From Litoreibacter janthinus (lineage in GTDB: Bacteria > Pseudomonadota > Alphaproteobacteria > Rhodobacterales > Rhodobacteraceae), in assembly GCF_900111945.1 (NCBI RefSeq), contig NZ_FOYO01000001.1:2053751-2117750 (forward strand): a stretch of 64,000 nt of DNA, in the 5' to 3' direction. Below the pieces are notes generated by a model that was not told the origin of the DNA, searched no databases, and saw nothing but the letters and a program-made list of their open reading frames with translations. Below are positions 35,995 to 44,806 of the stretch, piece by piece. The translations under genes were made by a program, and so were the position numbers. Every line of letters begins with the position of its first letter. Positions within the stretch are counted from its first letter, which is position 1.

Positions 35995-36972
35995 ATGATG
36001 ACATTGTTTGGTAAGGTGGCCGCATTCGCGACAGCTGTGCCGGTCGCACTCACGATGATGGTTGCGTCGGTGCAAGCAGAGCCTATTCGAATTGCACTGG
36101 CCGAAACGCCCTCGGATGAATTAGCGGCATTCTTCGTTGCTTTGGATCGGGCCAAGGCCAACGGCCTCGACTATGAATGGACCGCGTTCTCGGACGAAGA
36201 ACTGGCCATTCAGGCTGTTCTGAGCGGTCAAATGGATATCGGGTTCGGCACGCCGTATTCGGCGATGCAGCGTTCCAAAGCGCCGCTGCGGATCGTGTTC
36301 CAGCTCTCGAAGCTCAAGTTTTTTCCGGTAACAACCAAAAAATACAGCAGCCTTGAAGACCTGAATGGGGAACCAATTCTGTTGCACTCACGCGGTGGCG
36401 GAACGGATTCGATCGCGAATGTGATCGAAGAGCGTGTTGGCATGAAGTTTGGCGACAGATCCTACGTGCCCGGTTCCTCAAACCGCGTCGCGGCGCTTCT
36501 GGGTGGACGCGCGGACGCCACGATCATTGATTTGTCCAACAAGAACAAGTTGATGCGCAGCGAAGCCGCAGACCGTTTCAACGTCCTGGAGATGTTCGAC
36601 GTTGAGGCCAGCGACGAAGCTCTGTTCGGGAACCTGACATGGATTCAGGAAAATGAAGCGCAGGTCGACATCTTCGTAAAAGCGTTGGTGAGCGTCTGGC
36701 AGGATATGCACAAAGATCCGACCATCGTCCGTCGTGAGACCAATCCGGACGGACCCATCGGGCAGTTGCCAAAAGAGATCTTGGACGAGCTAGATGGCTT
36801 CTACGCCGATGCTGTTGCTGGCGGTCTTTATGATCCGAACGGCGGCGGTCGCAAGGCGGCGATGGCTGATATGGAATGGTATTCCGCAGCCGGGCAACTC
36901 GATGGCGATGCAAGCACGTTGAACATCGAAGACTTCTGGTATCTCGCGCCGCTGGATGCAGCTTCGAAGTAA
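35995..36972 (+). CDS. ABC transporter substrate-binding protein (NMT1/SsuA-like)
   Basis: This 325-residue exported protein has a signal peptide of about 29 residues (AAFATAVPVALTMMVASVQA) and a mature part of the SsuA/NMT1 type: EPIRIALAETPSDELAAFFVA, then MDIGFGTPYSAMQRS and ILLHSRGGGTDSIANVIEERVGM. It binds a small organic acid, sulfonate or pyrimidine-like ligand in the periplasm. A strong hairpin follows the stop and probably keeps the downstream permease and ATPase at lower levels. Good ribosome site AGGGAGGAG. Substrate unknown. Confidence 0.87.
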   Translation: MMTLFGKVAAFATAVPVALTMMVASVQAEPIRIALAETPSDELAAFFVALDRAKANGLDYEWTAFSDEELAIQAVLSGQMDIGFGTPYSAMQRSKAPLRIVFQLSKLKFFPVTTKKYSSLEDLNGEPILLHSRGGGTDSIANVIEERVGMKFGDRSYVPGSSNRVAALLGGRADATIIDLSNKNKLMRSEAADRFNVLEMFDVEASDEALFGNLTWIQENEAQVDIFVKALVSVWQDMHKDPTIVRRETNPDGPIGQLPKEILDELDGFYADAVAGGLYDPNGGGRKAAMADMEWYSAAGQLDGDASTLNIEDFWYLAPLDAASK

Positions 36973-36985
36973 TCCAATGCCTCTA

Positions 36986-37022
36986 GCCACTGCGCTCACA
37001 TGAGGGCGCAGTGGCACCTTTT
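36986..37022 (+). terminator. Strong hairpin between the ABC receptor and permease genes
   Basis: Perfect 10-bp arms GCCACTGCGC and GCGCAGTGGC enclose a 10-nt loop, followed by ACCTTTTA. It lies 13 bp after the receptor stop. The short T-run suggests partial termination or protection of the upstream mRNA, as is common after receptor genes. Confidence 0.65.
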
Positions 37023-37050
37023 AGACTGCTATGAAAACTGGATTCACCCG

Positions 37051-37812
37051 ATGCTGAACCGATCCCTTTCGCTAAAGCTTCTTTCCGCCGTCATCTTGTT
37101 TGCCGCTTGGGAAATAGCAGGCCGAATTCCGGTGAGCTTTGCGTTCCCGACTTTTCTGGAATCGATGGATGCTCTTATCCGAATGACGCGCGATGGCACG
37201 ATTTTCGAGGCCTATGCCGAAACCCTGCAACCGCTTGTCGTCGGTGTCGCCATTTCGGCGGTGCTCGGGATTGGGATCGGTCTTTGGGTTGGACTGAACA
37301 GCTTCTTTGACTGGCTGTTCTCGCCGATATTTATCGTGATGCAGGCGGCCCCGCTGGCCGCGCTCATCCCATTGTTGGTGCTTGCCTATGGGATTGGCCT
37401 GACGTCAAAGGTTCTGGTTGTTTGCATCATGGCGATGCCCGTCATTGTCCTGAACACCAGCAGTGCTGTTCGGAATACGCCAGAATCGATCAAAGAAATG
37501 GGCAAGTCTTTTCTCGCCTCCGACACGTCGATCATGCTCAAGATCATCATTCCCGCTGCATCGCCGGTTATCTTCGCCGGCCTGCGTCTGGGCGTCTCTG
37601 CCGGTTTCATCGGTGCGATCCTTGCCGAGCTGAAAATCACCCCGACGGGGGTCGGCGACATCATCACTTACAGCCGCTCTATTGCGGATTATCCCAGCAT
37701 GTACGCTGCAATCTTTTCGATCATCTTGCTCGCAGTTTTGTTTCTGAATCTGCTCGAAAGACTTGAGACCGTTCTATTCAAAGGAAATCAACGTGGTTAT
37801 GTCTCCGACTAA
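37051..37812 (+). CDS. ABC transporter permease, first copy
   Basis: This 253-residue inner-membrane protein has about six hydrophobic helices and the permease-ATPase coupling loop GKSFLASDTSIMLKIIIPAASPVIFAGLRLG (EAA loop region) in the C-terminal half. It belongs to the SsuC/NitT/TauC class. The start at 37051 follows the hairpin; an upstream ATG at 37000 falls inside the hairpin loop and is unlikely. It overlaps the ATPase gene by about 14 nt. With the second permease it probably forms a heterodimeric channel. Confidence 0.88.
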   Translation: MLNRSLSLKLLSAVILFAAWEIAGRIPVSFAFPTFLESMDALIRMTRDGTIFEAYAETLQPLVVGVAISAVLGIGIGLWVGLNSFFDWLFSPIFIVMQAAPLAALIPLLVLAYGIGLTSKVLVVCIMAMPVIVLNTSSAVRNTPESIKEMGKSFLASDTSIMLKIIIPAASPVIFAGLRLGVSAGFIGAILAELKITPTGVGDIITYSRSIADYPSMYAAIFSIILLAVLFLNLLERLETVLFKGNQRGYVSD

Positions 37813-38599
37813 ATTGGCGGCCGCGGGCGCCGCAACTTCTGAATTCGAAAGCGCGGTCTCGACGCGGAATATCTCCAAGAACTATGGAGAAGTAGAAGCG
37901 CTCAGAGATCTGTCTCTTGAGTTCCCTCGCGGTCAACTCACCTCTCTGCTGGGGCCATCTGGTTGCGGCAAGACGACCTTGCTGAAGATCATTGCGGGGC
38001 TTCTTGAGCCGACTTCCGGCGAGGTTGAGGTGAACGGCAAGAAAGTGACCGGCCCCGGTCCGGACCGTGCCTTTGTGTTTCAGGACTTCGCGTTGTTGCC
38101 TTGGGCCACAGTGATGCGCAACGTGGCCTTCGGCCTCGAGATGCGGGGCGTCGCGAAATCCGAGCGCGAAGCCATTGCCGAGAAATATATTAAAGAGGTT
38201 GGTCTTGCAGGGTTCGAGCAAAGCTATCCGCATGAACTTTCAGGTGGAATGCGCCAGCGCGTCGGCCTTGCGCGGGCGCTCTCCGTTGACGCGCAGGTGC
38301 TGCTCATGGACGAGCCGTTCTCGGCGGTCGACGAACAAACGCGCCGCAAGTTTCAGGAAGATTTGCTGTCGCTCGTGCAAAACGAGAACAAGACTTTTAT
38401 TTTCGTGACTCACTCGATCGAGGAGGCGGTCTACGTCTCTGACCAGATCGCTATTTTGTTGCCACGACCAAGCCGGGTGCATGAAATCATCAGGCCCAGC
38501 AATTTCCGCGACAAGGGCGTCGACAACATCCGCCGCGACTCCGAATACCTCGACATCGTCGATGACATCTGGGCGTCGCTGCGGACATATGTGGAGTAG
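37799..38599 (+). CDS. ABC transporter ATP-binding protein (SsuB/NitT type)
   Basis: This 266-residue ATPase has the Walker A GPSGCGKTT at residues 52-60, Q-loop FVFQDFALLPW, signature LSGGMRQRVGLARAL, Walker B VLLMDEPFSAVD and H-loop FVTHSIEEAVYVSD. It drives uptake through the two permeases encoded on either side. The ATG at 37799 has AAGGAA about 12 bp upstream; an in-frame GTG at 37793 is possible. The gene overlaps the upstream permease and is followed after 9 bp by the second permease. Confidence 0.92.
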   Translation: MSPTKLAAAGAATSEFESAVSTRNISKNYGEVEALRDLSLEFPRGQLTSLLGPSGCGKTTLLKIIAGLLEPTSGEVEVNGKKVTGPGPDRAFVFQDFALLPWATVMRNVAFGLEMRGVAKSEREAIAEKYIKEVGLAGFEQSYPHELSGGMRQRVGLARALSVDAQVLLMDEPFSAVDEQTRRKFQEDLLSLVQNENKTFIFVTHSIEEAVYVSDQIAILLPRPSRVHEIIRPSNFRDKGVDNIRRDSEYLDIVDDIWASLRTYVE

Positions 38600-38608
38600 G
38601 GGCGCGCA

Positions 38609-39361
38609 ATGATTGTTTTTGGCTATCGTTTACCCGGCATGTCATCCCTCTTGGTCTGGGGGCTGTTGTGGGAGATCATCGGCCAGATGAAGCTGACCTT
38701 CTTCGTGCCGCCGCTGACCAAAGTGATGGCGACCCTGTTCGAAGTCATTGCCACCTCTGCGTTCCAAAAAGCTCTGGCAGAGACAGCCTACGCCTTCGGC
38801 GCAGGGGTATTTTTTGCGATTGTCATCGGGATACCGGTCGGAATTTTGATGGGAAAAAACCGCCTGCTCGACGAATTGCTTTTGCCTTGGGTCAATGTCT
38901 TTCTCAGTGCGCCACTGACGGCTTTGGTGCCGGTCCTGATGGTTCTGTTTGGCTTTGGTATGAAGTCGATCATCATAACCACCACGCTATTTGCGATCTG
39001 GATTATAATTCTGAACTCGCGCGCTGGCGTGAAGCAAATCAACAGATCTTTGGTCGAGATGGCTCATAGCTTCGGGGCCTCGCCCGTCGATGCGTTCTTC
39101 AAGATCTATTTTTGGGCGGCTTTGCCAGAAATTCTGGGCGGTGTCCGCATCGGTATCATCCGTGCAGTGAAGGGGGTGATCATCGGCCAATTGCTGATTT
39201 CCATCGTTGGATTTGGTGCCTTGTTCGAGCTGTATTCGGCCAATTTCCTGATGTCCCATTTCTGGGCAGTGCTGATCGTTCTGTTCGCGTTGGCGTTTTC
39301 GATCTCGGAGTTTCTGGCTTATCTGGAGCGACGCGTCGCCTACTACGCCGCAAAACGCTGA
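38609..39361 (+). CDS. ABC transporter permease, second copy
   Basis: This is a 250-residue permease with about six helices. The EAA-type loop VEMAHSFGASPVDAFFKIYFWAALPEILGGVRIGI is clearly visible. It differs from the first permease and probably pairs with it. It closes a four-gene importer operon: receptor, permease, ATPase, permease. The order and two permeases differ from the plain SsuABC set. A loose inverted repeat (AGTCCCG and CGGGACT, 20-nt loop) follows the stop but has no T-run. Confidence 0.88.
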   Translation: MIVFGYRLPGMSSLLVWGLLWEIIGQMKLTFFVPPLTKVMATLFEVIATSAFQKALAETAYAFGAGVFFAIVIGIPVGILMGKNRLLDELLLPWVNVFLSAPLTALVPVLMVLFGFGMKSIIITTTLFAIWIIILNSRAGVKQINRSLVEMAHSFGASPVDAFFKIYFWAALPEILGGVRIGIIRAVKGVIIGQLLISIVGFGALFELYSANFLMSHFWAVLIVLFALAFSISEFLAYLERRVAYYAAKR

Positions 39362-39610
39362 ACTGATAGCAGGCCAAAGTCCCGCGGGCCTTCTTGAGAA
39401 TGCTCGGGACTGCCAAACGGTCTCTGACACTCTGACCCGTTGTCCAAGAAACCAATTCTTGCTGAAAGGGCTATGGTGCTCGTGATCCCGTTGCCGGATG
39501 AGGCACGACGGAATACTTCGATCCAATTGTCTTTGAGCTCCAAGGGCTGGACCGCAGCAATTGGCCTGCAGTATGTGTGCACCATGGACTCGATAAACAG
39601 ATCGCAAAGC

Positions 39611-40624
39611 ATGGCAAAGCAAGGATTGCCCAACAACGCAGCTTCAGCAGCAGCGCGTTTGTCGGTTGCGCCTATGATGGAGTGGACGGATCGCCATTGC
39701 CGCTATTTCCATCGGCTGATCTCGGAGCAGGCATTGCTCTATACCGAGATGGTCACGGCCCCCGCATTGGTGCGGGGCGGTGCGGTGCACCTGTTGGAGT
39801 TTTCGTCGGATGAGCATCCGGTTGCGGTTCAGCTCGGCGGTTCCGACCCGCATGAACTCGCCGAGGCCTCGCGCCTTTGCGCCGAACGGGGTTATGATGA
39901 AATCAACCTGAACGTAGGATGCCCGTCAGACCGCGTGCAGTCCGGCTTCTTTGGTGCGGTGTTGATGGAGCGCCCCGCGTTGGTGGCAGAGTGCGTCGCC
40001 GCGATGATCAAGGCGCAACCGGTTGAGGTCACAGTGAAATGCCGCATCGGGGTCGACGATCAGGACCCGGAAACAGTGTTGCCAGACTTTCTGGCGCGTG
40101 TCCGTGATGCAGGTGTCCGCCGCGTCACGATCCATGCCCGCAAGGCGTGGTTGCAAGGGCTCAGCCCCAAGGAAAACCGCGACGTGCCCCCGCTGGATTA
40201 CGATCTGGTTCATCGCATGAAGGCGGCATTCCCGGACCTTCACATCTCGCTCAATGGCGGGCTGGAGACGTTGGAGGCTGGCCTGCCGCACCTGCAAGAT
40301 CTCGACGGGTTGATGTATGGGCGTGCGGCCTATCACCAACCATGGGACATCCTTGCCGATGCTGACGAGCGCGTGTTTGGCGCGAAACCCCAAATCAGAA
40401 CCCGCGCTGACGTGGTTCACAACATGTTGCCCTATATCGACGCGCATGTGGACGCTGGCGGCAAACTTGCGCAGGTCACGCGCCATATGTTGGGGCTGTT
40501 CGCCGGTCAGCCAGGCGCGCGCAGTTGGAGGCGCGTTTTGTCAGAGGGTGCTTATAAGCCCGAAGCGGGCAGGGCCTTGGTTTTGCAGGCGCTTGAAACC
40601 GTGCAGCTTGCGCAAGCCGCGTGA
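39611..40624 (+). CDS. dusA: tRNA-dihydrouridine synthase A
   Basis: This 337-residue flavoenzyme reduces uridine to dihydrouridine in tRNA D-loops. The FMN barrel begins LSVAPMMEWTDRHCRYF, and the catalytic Cys is in NLNVGCPSDRVQSGFFGAVLM. Later it has VTVKCRIGVDDQD and LNGGLETLEAG, all DusA-typical. I set the start at 39611 because the family N-terminus begins soon after; an in-frame ATG at 39584 is possible. It ends in a GTGA overlap with the PhyH-like gene. Confidence 0.93.
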   Translation: MAKQGLPNNAASAAARLSVAPMMEWTDRHCRYFHRLISEQALLYTEMVTAPALVRGGAVHLLEFSSDEHPVAVQLGGSDPHELAEASRLCAERGYDEINLNVGCPSDRVQSGFFGAVLMERPALVAECVAAMIKAQPVEVTVKCRIGVDDQDPETVLPDFLARVRDAGVRRVTIHARKAWLQGLSPKENRDVPPLDYDLVHRMKAAFPDLHISLNGGLETLEAGLPHLQDLDGLMYGRAAYHQPWDILADADERVFGAKPQIRTRADVVHNMLPYIDAHVDAGGKLAQVTRHMLGLFAGQPGARSWRRVLSEGAYKPEAGRALVLQALETVQLAQAA

Positions 40625-41388
40625 GCTTTGCGGAGACCGGTTGGGCCAAGTTTGCCTATGACGGTGCCACCGCCGCTTGGGCGGCCCATGCCCGTGAGGT
40701 GGCGATACCACTGACACAAAATCCTCAGTATTTCGATGATTGGCTCCGCTGTGGCGGGACGTGGTTCGTCGGGGTCAATTTGTTGCCGAATGACGGGCAG
40801 GGCCAGTTGCCTGATGGACCGGTTCTCGCAGGGCCAGCATTGGATTTCTTGCGCGGACAGAATCTGCTTTCCCCACTGGACCGCGCCCAGATTTCCGCCA
40901 TTTATCCAGGCTACCCACAGCCGTCACTGGCCGAAAGCGCTGCGGCGTTCCGTTTTCGCCGCGACCGCGATGCGGCCCATGTGGACGGGTTGCTGGCCAT
41001 TGGCCCTGACAAACGTCGTCATTTGCACGAGCCGCACGGCTTCGTCTTGGGCTTGCCTCTCACAGATGCGACCGCCAGCCCGATGGTTGTTTGGGAGGGC
41101 AGTCATCTGATTATGCGAGCCGCGTTCCGCGAGCGCCTTGACGGGGTTCCACCTGAACACTGGGCTGCCGAGGACTTAACCGATACTTATCAAGCCGCAA
41201 GAAAACAATGTTTCAAGCTGTGTAAACGAATAAAGATCAAGGCATTACCGGGCGAGGCTTATGTGATTGATCGCCTGACTCTGCACGGGGTCGCGCCATG
41301 GGAAGACGGTGAAACAGCCCCGCCAGAGGGGCGCATCATCGCCTATTTCCGCCCGGAACTCGACGACATCGCAGCGTGGTTGGCCTGA
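40621..41388 (+). CDS. Phytanoyl-CoA dioxygenase-like 2-oxoglutarate/Fe(II) oxygenase
   Basis: This 255-residue protein has the HxD iron motif in AAHVDGLLAIG (residues about 119-121), a distal His in DRLTLHGVAPW, and a following Arg in GRIIAYFRPEL that would hold 2-oxoglutarate. This is the layout of the PhyH family. The GTG start overlaps the dusA stop, so the two are translated together, which is curious for a tRNA enzyme. A tRNA or other small-molecule hydroxylase role is possible. The substrate is not known, and the fold is judged from motifs only. Confidence 0.7.
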   Translation: MSFAETGWAKFAYDGATAAWAAHAREVAIPLTQNPQYFDDWLRCGGTWFVGVNLLPNDGQGQLPDGPVLAGPALDFLRGQNLLSPLDRAQISAIYPGYPQPSLAESAAAFRFRRDRDAAHVDGLLAIGPDKRRHLHEPHGFVLGLPLTDATASPMVVWEGSHLIMRAAFRERLDGVPPEHWAAEDLTDTYQAARKQCFKLCKRIKIKALPGEAYVIDRLTLHGVAPWEDGETAPPEGRIIAYFRPELDDIAAWLA

Positions 41389-41397
41389 CCTAAAGGC

Positions 41398-41424
41398 GCG
41401 CCTGTTGGCGCACTCAATTTTTTA
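41398..41424. terminator. Probable terminator between convergent genes
   Basis: A 5-bp G/C stem (GCGCC, loop TGTT, GGCGC) is followed after five bases by a run of six T. It lies 9 bp after the stop of the PhyH-like gene and just before the end of the convergent methyltransferase gene. Confidence 0.45.
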
Positions 41425-41433
41425 TTTGGCGCG

Positions 41434-42540
41434 TTATTTCAATGGTGGCGTTTGGAACAGCCACACTTTCAAGCCACCGTGGGGGACAGCGGGTCCTTGG
41501 GTGAGTGGCAGTCCGGTCGCTTTGGCCAGCCCCGGCTCGGATGTGACCAGCGCCACCCGCCACCCTGCAAACCGCTCTTTGAGGGTTTTTCCGAGCGTCC
41601 CGTATAGCGCGAAGAGCTGCTTTTTGTCGCCAATACGACCCCCATAGGGCGGGTTCACGATGACCAGACCAGCATGGCCCTCGGGACGCTGCAATTCTGA
41701 CACTGGCATACATTGAAAGTCGCACAAAGCCGAGATGCCCGCACGGTCTGCATTGGCCTTTGCGCCCTTGATCGTGCCCGCGTCGCGGTCCGAGCCATAG
41801 AACCGCGCAGGGCCCTTCATCACGCTGACCGCGCGGCGCAGGGCCTTGTAGTCCATCTCGTCGAAACTCGCCAAATGCTCAAACGCAAAGCTGCGCGAGC
41901 GGCCTGCTTGAAGCCCTTCGGCAATTTCGGCGGCCTCGATGACAAAGGTGCCAGAGCCGCACATCGGGTCCAGCACCGGCTCCGTGCCGGTGTAGCCTGC
42001 TTGCCGCAGGAACAGCGCCGCCAAGTTTTCACGGAGGGGTGCCTTGCCGATAGCTTCCTTGTGCTCACGCTTGTGAAGGCTCTCTCCCGACGTGTCGACG
42101 CTCAGAGTGACGATATTCTGCTCGATACGCACCTTTAGCGTTACGTCGCCTTCGGCAGACGGCTCCATCCCCGCTTTACGCAGGGCGCGCTCGATCCGCT
42201 CGATCGCAGCGCCCGCGTGGTAGATCTTGGACCGCTTACAGGTTGCTTCGACCCGCACCGTGGTGCCGGAATAAAGGGTGTCGGTCCACGGAAATTCTTC
42301 GGCGCGGTGGTCAAGACCGGCAAGGCTCATGGCGCGGAACGAGCCGATCCTCGCAAGCACTTTGGTGGCCCCGCGCAGTTCCAAGTTAAGCCGCCAGACA
42401 TCCGACCAGCCCCCATGCAGTGTCACGCCACCGGGGCCGTATCGCGCGTCCTTGTAGCCAAGCGCGCGGAACTCCGGCAGCAAGGCGACTTCCAAACCCG
42501 GTGGGGCAACGGCGAAGATTTCGAGCGATGTGTCAGTCAT
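41434..42540 (-). CDS. THUMP-domain class I SAM RNA methyltransferase (RlmL/YcbY N-terminal type)
   Basis: This 368-residue protein has an N-terminal THUMP domain (residues about 1-150: EIFAVAPPGLEVALLPEFRAL) and a Rossmann methyltransferase with VLDPMCGSGTFVIEAAEIA (SAM loop) and the base-binding motif VIVNPPYGGRIGDKK. The NPPY motif indicates N2-guanine or N6-adenine methylation, and relatives modify 23S rRNA (RlmL, m2G2445). The RlmK half of the E. coli fusion is absent. I set the start at 42540, five codons into a longer frame. Confidence 0.88.
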   Translation of the reverse strand: MTDTSLEIFAVAPPGLEVALLPEFRALGYKDARYGPGGVTLHGGWSDVWRLNLELRGATKVLARIGSFRAMSLAGLDHRAEEFPWTDTLYSGTTVRVEATCKRSKIYHAGAAIERIERALRKAGMEPSAEGDVTLKVRIEQNIVTLSVDTSGESLHKREHKEAIGKAPLRENLAALFLRQAGYTGTEPVLDPMCGSGTFVIEAAEIAEGLQAGRSRSFAFEHLASFDEMDYKALRRAVSVMKGPARFYGSDRDAGTIKGAKANADRAGISALCDFQCMPVSELQRPEGHAGLVIVNPPYGGRIGDKKQLFALYGTLGKTLKERFAGWRVALVTSEPGLAKATGLPLTQGPAVPHGGLKVWLFQTPPLK

Positions 42541-42573
42541 GGCACCGTCCATAGGGCCACATGGCGCGATGCG

Positions 42574-42801
42574 CTAGCCTATACGGGCCTTGCGCCCACC
42601 ACGTCGCACCTTCAGGCGGGCTGCGCGCGCAGGAAGCTCGTCTAGCAACGCGGTACGGGCATCGTTGGACATGCGGGACCACGCGCCGATTTCGTCAATC
42701 GTGCGCAGGCAACCCGTGCATATGCGTTCGGCAGGGTGGACAACGCACACCTTGATGCAGGGGCTTTCCACCTCTTTGCGTTGCCAAATTTCGTCACTCA
42801 T
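42574..42801 (-). CDS. DUF1289 family protein
   Basis: This 75-residue protein has four cysteines, C15, C19, C28 and C31 ([26 protein letters not shown]), the hallmark of DUF1289, and a basic C-terminus ([15 protein letters not shown]). The cysteines likely bind zinc or a cluster. No function is established that I can name. Its ATG overlaps the ruvX stop (ATGA), and the start at 42801 gives the normal length for the family. Confidence 0.88.
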   Translation of the reverse strand: MSDEIWQRKEVESPCIKVCVVHPAERICTGCLRTIDEIGAWSRMSNDARTALLDELPARAARLKVRRGGRKARIG

Positions 42802-43280
42802 GTGTTTGCCCTTATATGCCGGAGCCGATCCAGCGCCCCTTGCAGGATAAACCCCGCAGCGACATGATCTATGACCTCCGCGCGACGTTTTCGCGACGTA
42901 TCCGCCTCTAAAAGGGCACGCTCGGCGGCGACAGTAGATAGTCGTTCGTCCCAAAACGTGATCGGCACATCCGTGAGGCGGGACAGATTGCGGGCAAATG
43001 CACGGGTCGATTGAACCCGTGGCCCTTCAGAGCCGTCCATGTTCAATGGCAGGCCCAGCACAATGCCCGCGACTTCACGCTTGGTCATAATCTCCAGCAG
43101 GGCGGCTGCATCCAGCCCGAACTTCTTGCGTTTGATGGTTTCCAAGGGCGTGGCCACGGACAGAAAGCTGTCAGACACCGCAACGCCCAAAGTCACCGTG
43201 CCCAGATCAAGCCCCACAATAGGCCGCATGGGGGGGAGGGCGCCCGCGAACGCCGTCATATCATCAAAGATCTCGCCCAT
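42798..43280 (-). CDS. ruvX: RuvX/YqgF family pre-16S rRNA nuclease (putative Holliday junction resolvase)
   Basis: This 160-residue RNase H-fold nuclease has the first catalytic Asp in [17 protein letters not shown], the Glu region [17 protein letters not shown], and the late Asp/Glu region [19 protein letters not shown]. YqgF processes the 5' end of 16S rRNA in E. coli and was earlier named a resolvase. It leads a two-gene unit with the DUF1289 gene, divergent from the sox genes. Confidence 0.93.
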   Translation of the reverse strand: MGEIFDDMTAFAGALPPMRPIVGLDLGTVTLGVAVSDSFLSVATPLETIKRKKFGLDAAALLEIMTKREVAGIVLGLPLNMDGSEGPRVQSTRAFARNLSRLTDVPITFWDERLSTVAAERALLEADTSRKRRAEVIDHVAAGFILQGALDRLRHIRANT

Positions 43281-43468
43281 ATCACCTTTGCCTCTGGTTT
43301 GATCACAAATGGGGCAGGGCCGTTAAAAAGTCTACACCCGCTTCGCTTTTTCCGTTGCCATCCGCTGGCGTGTCGCAACCAGTGCGTGATATGCCGAAAC
43401 CGATGGGACGCGCCCCCCCGTCCTGTCGCAAAACGGGCGCGAGACTGCCGCCCTAGGGAACCATCTGT

Positions 43469-44713
43469 ATGAAACGCTACTCAGCCTTTGCCATCGCCCG
43501 CGAGGCGGCCCGCTTCCATTCCGGGTGGGAGCGCGCTTGGCGCTCGCCCACACCCAAGAAGAAATACAAGGTTATCGTGATCGGGGCGGGCGGCCACGGT
43601 CTGGCCACGGCGTATTACCTTGGCAAAAATCACGGCATCAAAGACGTGGCGGTGATCGAAAAAGGCTGGCTTGGCGGCGGCAACACGGGGCGCAACACCA
43701 CTATCATTCGGTCGAACTACCTGCAGGACCCGTCGGCGGCGATCTACGAGAAGGCCCGCTCCCTCTATGAGACCATGTCTCAGGACCTTAACTACAACGT
43801 CATGTTTTCCCCGCGTGGCGTGCTGATGCTGGCCCAGACCCACCACGAGGTGCGCGGCTACCAACGCACGGCCTATGCGAACGCTTTGCAAGGCGTAAAG
43901 ACGGAATTCATCGGCCCGCAACAGGTCAAGGAAATCTGCCCGATCATGAACATTGAAGGCCCACGCTATCCGGTGCTGGGCGGGTTGTGGCAGGCACGCG
44001 GCGGCACGGCGCGCCATGATGCGGTGGCTTGGGGTTATGCGCGGGCCTGCTCCGACATGGGCATGGACATCATCCAGCAATGCGAAGTCACCGCCGTGCG
44101 GCGCGAGGGTGGCGAGGTCAAAGGCGTCTCCACCACCAAGGGCGAGATTGACTGCGACAAGCTGTGCATCGTCGTCGCGGGCAATTCCGGTCATGTGGCG
44201 GGTCTGGCGGGTTTCCGTCTGCCGATCGAATCCGTCGCCCTTCAAGCCTTGGTCTCTGAGCCGATCAAACCCTGCATGGACATCGTCGTCATGGCCAACA
44301 CGGTCCACGGCTACATGTCCCAATCCGACAAGGGTGAGATGGTCATCGGCGGCGGCACCGACGGCTATAACAACTACACCCAACGCGGCTCCTTCCAGCA
44401 TATCGAGGAGACCGTGCGCGCTTTGATCGAAACCTTCCCGATGCTGTCGCGCTTGAAAATGCTGCGCCAATGGGGTGGCATCGTGGACGTCACCGGCGAC
44501 CGCTCCCCGATCTTGTCGAAAACCCCGCTTGGCAACTGCTTCATCAATTGCGGCTGGGGCACGGGCGGGTTCAAGGCCATTCCCGGTTCGGGCTGGGCCA
44601 TGGCGGAACTGGTGGCCAAAGGCCACTCGCCGCTGACCGCCGAGTTCGGGCTGGACCGCTTCAAAGAGGGCCGGTTCATTGACGAGAGCGTCGCGGCAGG
44701 GGTGGCGCACTAG
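43469..44713 (+). CDS. soxB: Sarcosine oxidase subunit beta
   Basis: This 414-residue FAD-dependent DAO-fold subunit has the dinucleotide motif VIVIGAGGHGLATAYYLG and GWLGGGNTGRNTTIIRSNY, the segment near which FMN attaches in this family. The C-terminal part has GNCFINCGWGTGGFKAIPGSGWAMAEL. It is the catalytic subunit of heterotetrameric sarcosine oxidase, which oxidatively demethylates sarcosine to glycine and passes the methyl carbon to tetrahydrofolate, with H2O2 release. The other subunits lie downstream but are separated from soxB by two small membrane protein genes. Confidence 0.96.
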   Translation: MKRYSAFAIAREAARFHSGWERAWRSPTPKKKYKVIVIGAGGHGLATAYYLGKNHGIKDVAVIEKGWLGGGNTGRNTTIIRSNYLQDPSAAIYEKARSLYETMSQDLNYNVMFSPRGVLMLAQTHHEVRGYQRTAYANALQGVKTEFIGPQQVKEICPIMNIEGPRYPVLGGLWQARGGTARHDAVAWGYARACSDMGMDIIQQCEVTAVRREGGEVKGVSTTKGEIDCDKLCIVVAGNSGHVAGLAGFRLPIESVALQALVSEPIKPCMDIVVMANTVHGYMSQSDKGEMVIGGGTDGYNNYTQRGSFQHIEETVRALIETFPMLSRLKMLRQWGGIVDVTGDRSPILSKTPLGNCFINCGWGTGGFKAIPGSGWAMAELVAKGHSPLTAEFGLDRFKEGRFIDESVAAGVAH

Positions 44714-44806
44714 CATGAGGGATTGCGGAAATACGCAAACATTCGGGAACCAGATGCGGGGTCTTTGGGTTGTTATGTCAAACAACACAACCAAAGGAGC
44801 CCCGAC

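Noticed and set aside
37000..37050. An upstream ATG extending the first ABC permease by 17 residues
   Set aside because: It lies inside the loop of the 10-bp hairpin after the receptor gene, and the added residues are polar and unlike a permease N-terminus.
39362..39420. Terminator after the second ABC permease
   Set aside because: The only inverted repeat (AGTCCCG/CGGGACT) has a 20-nt loop and no T-run.
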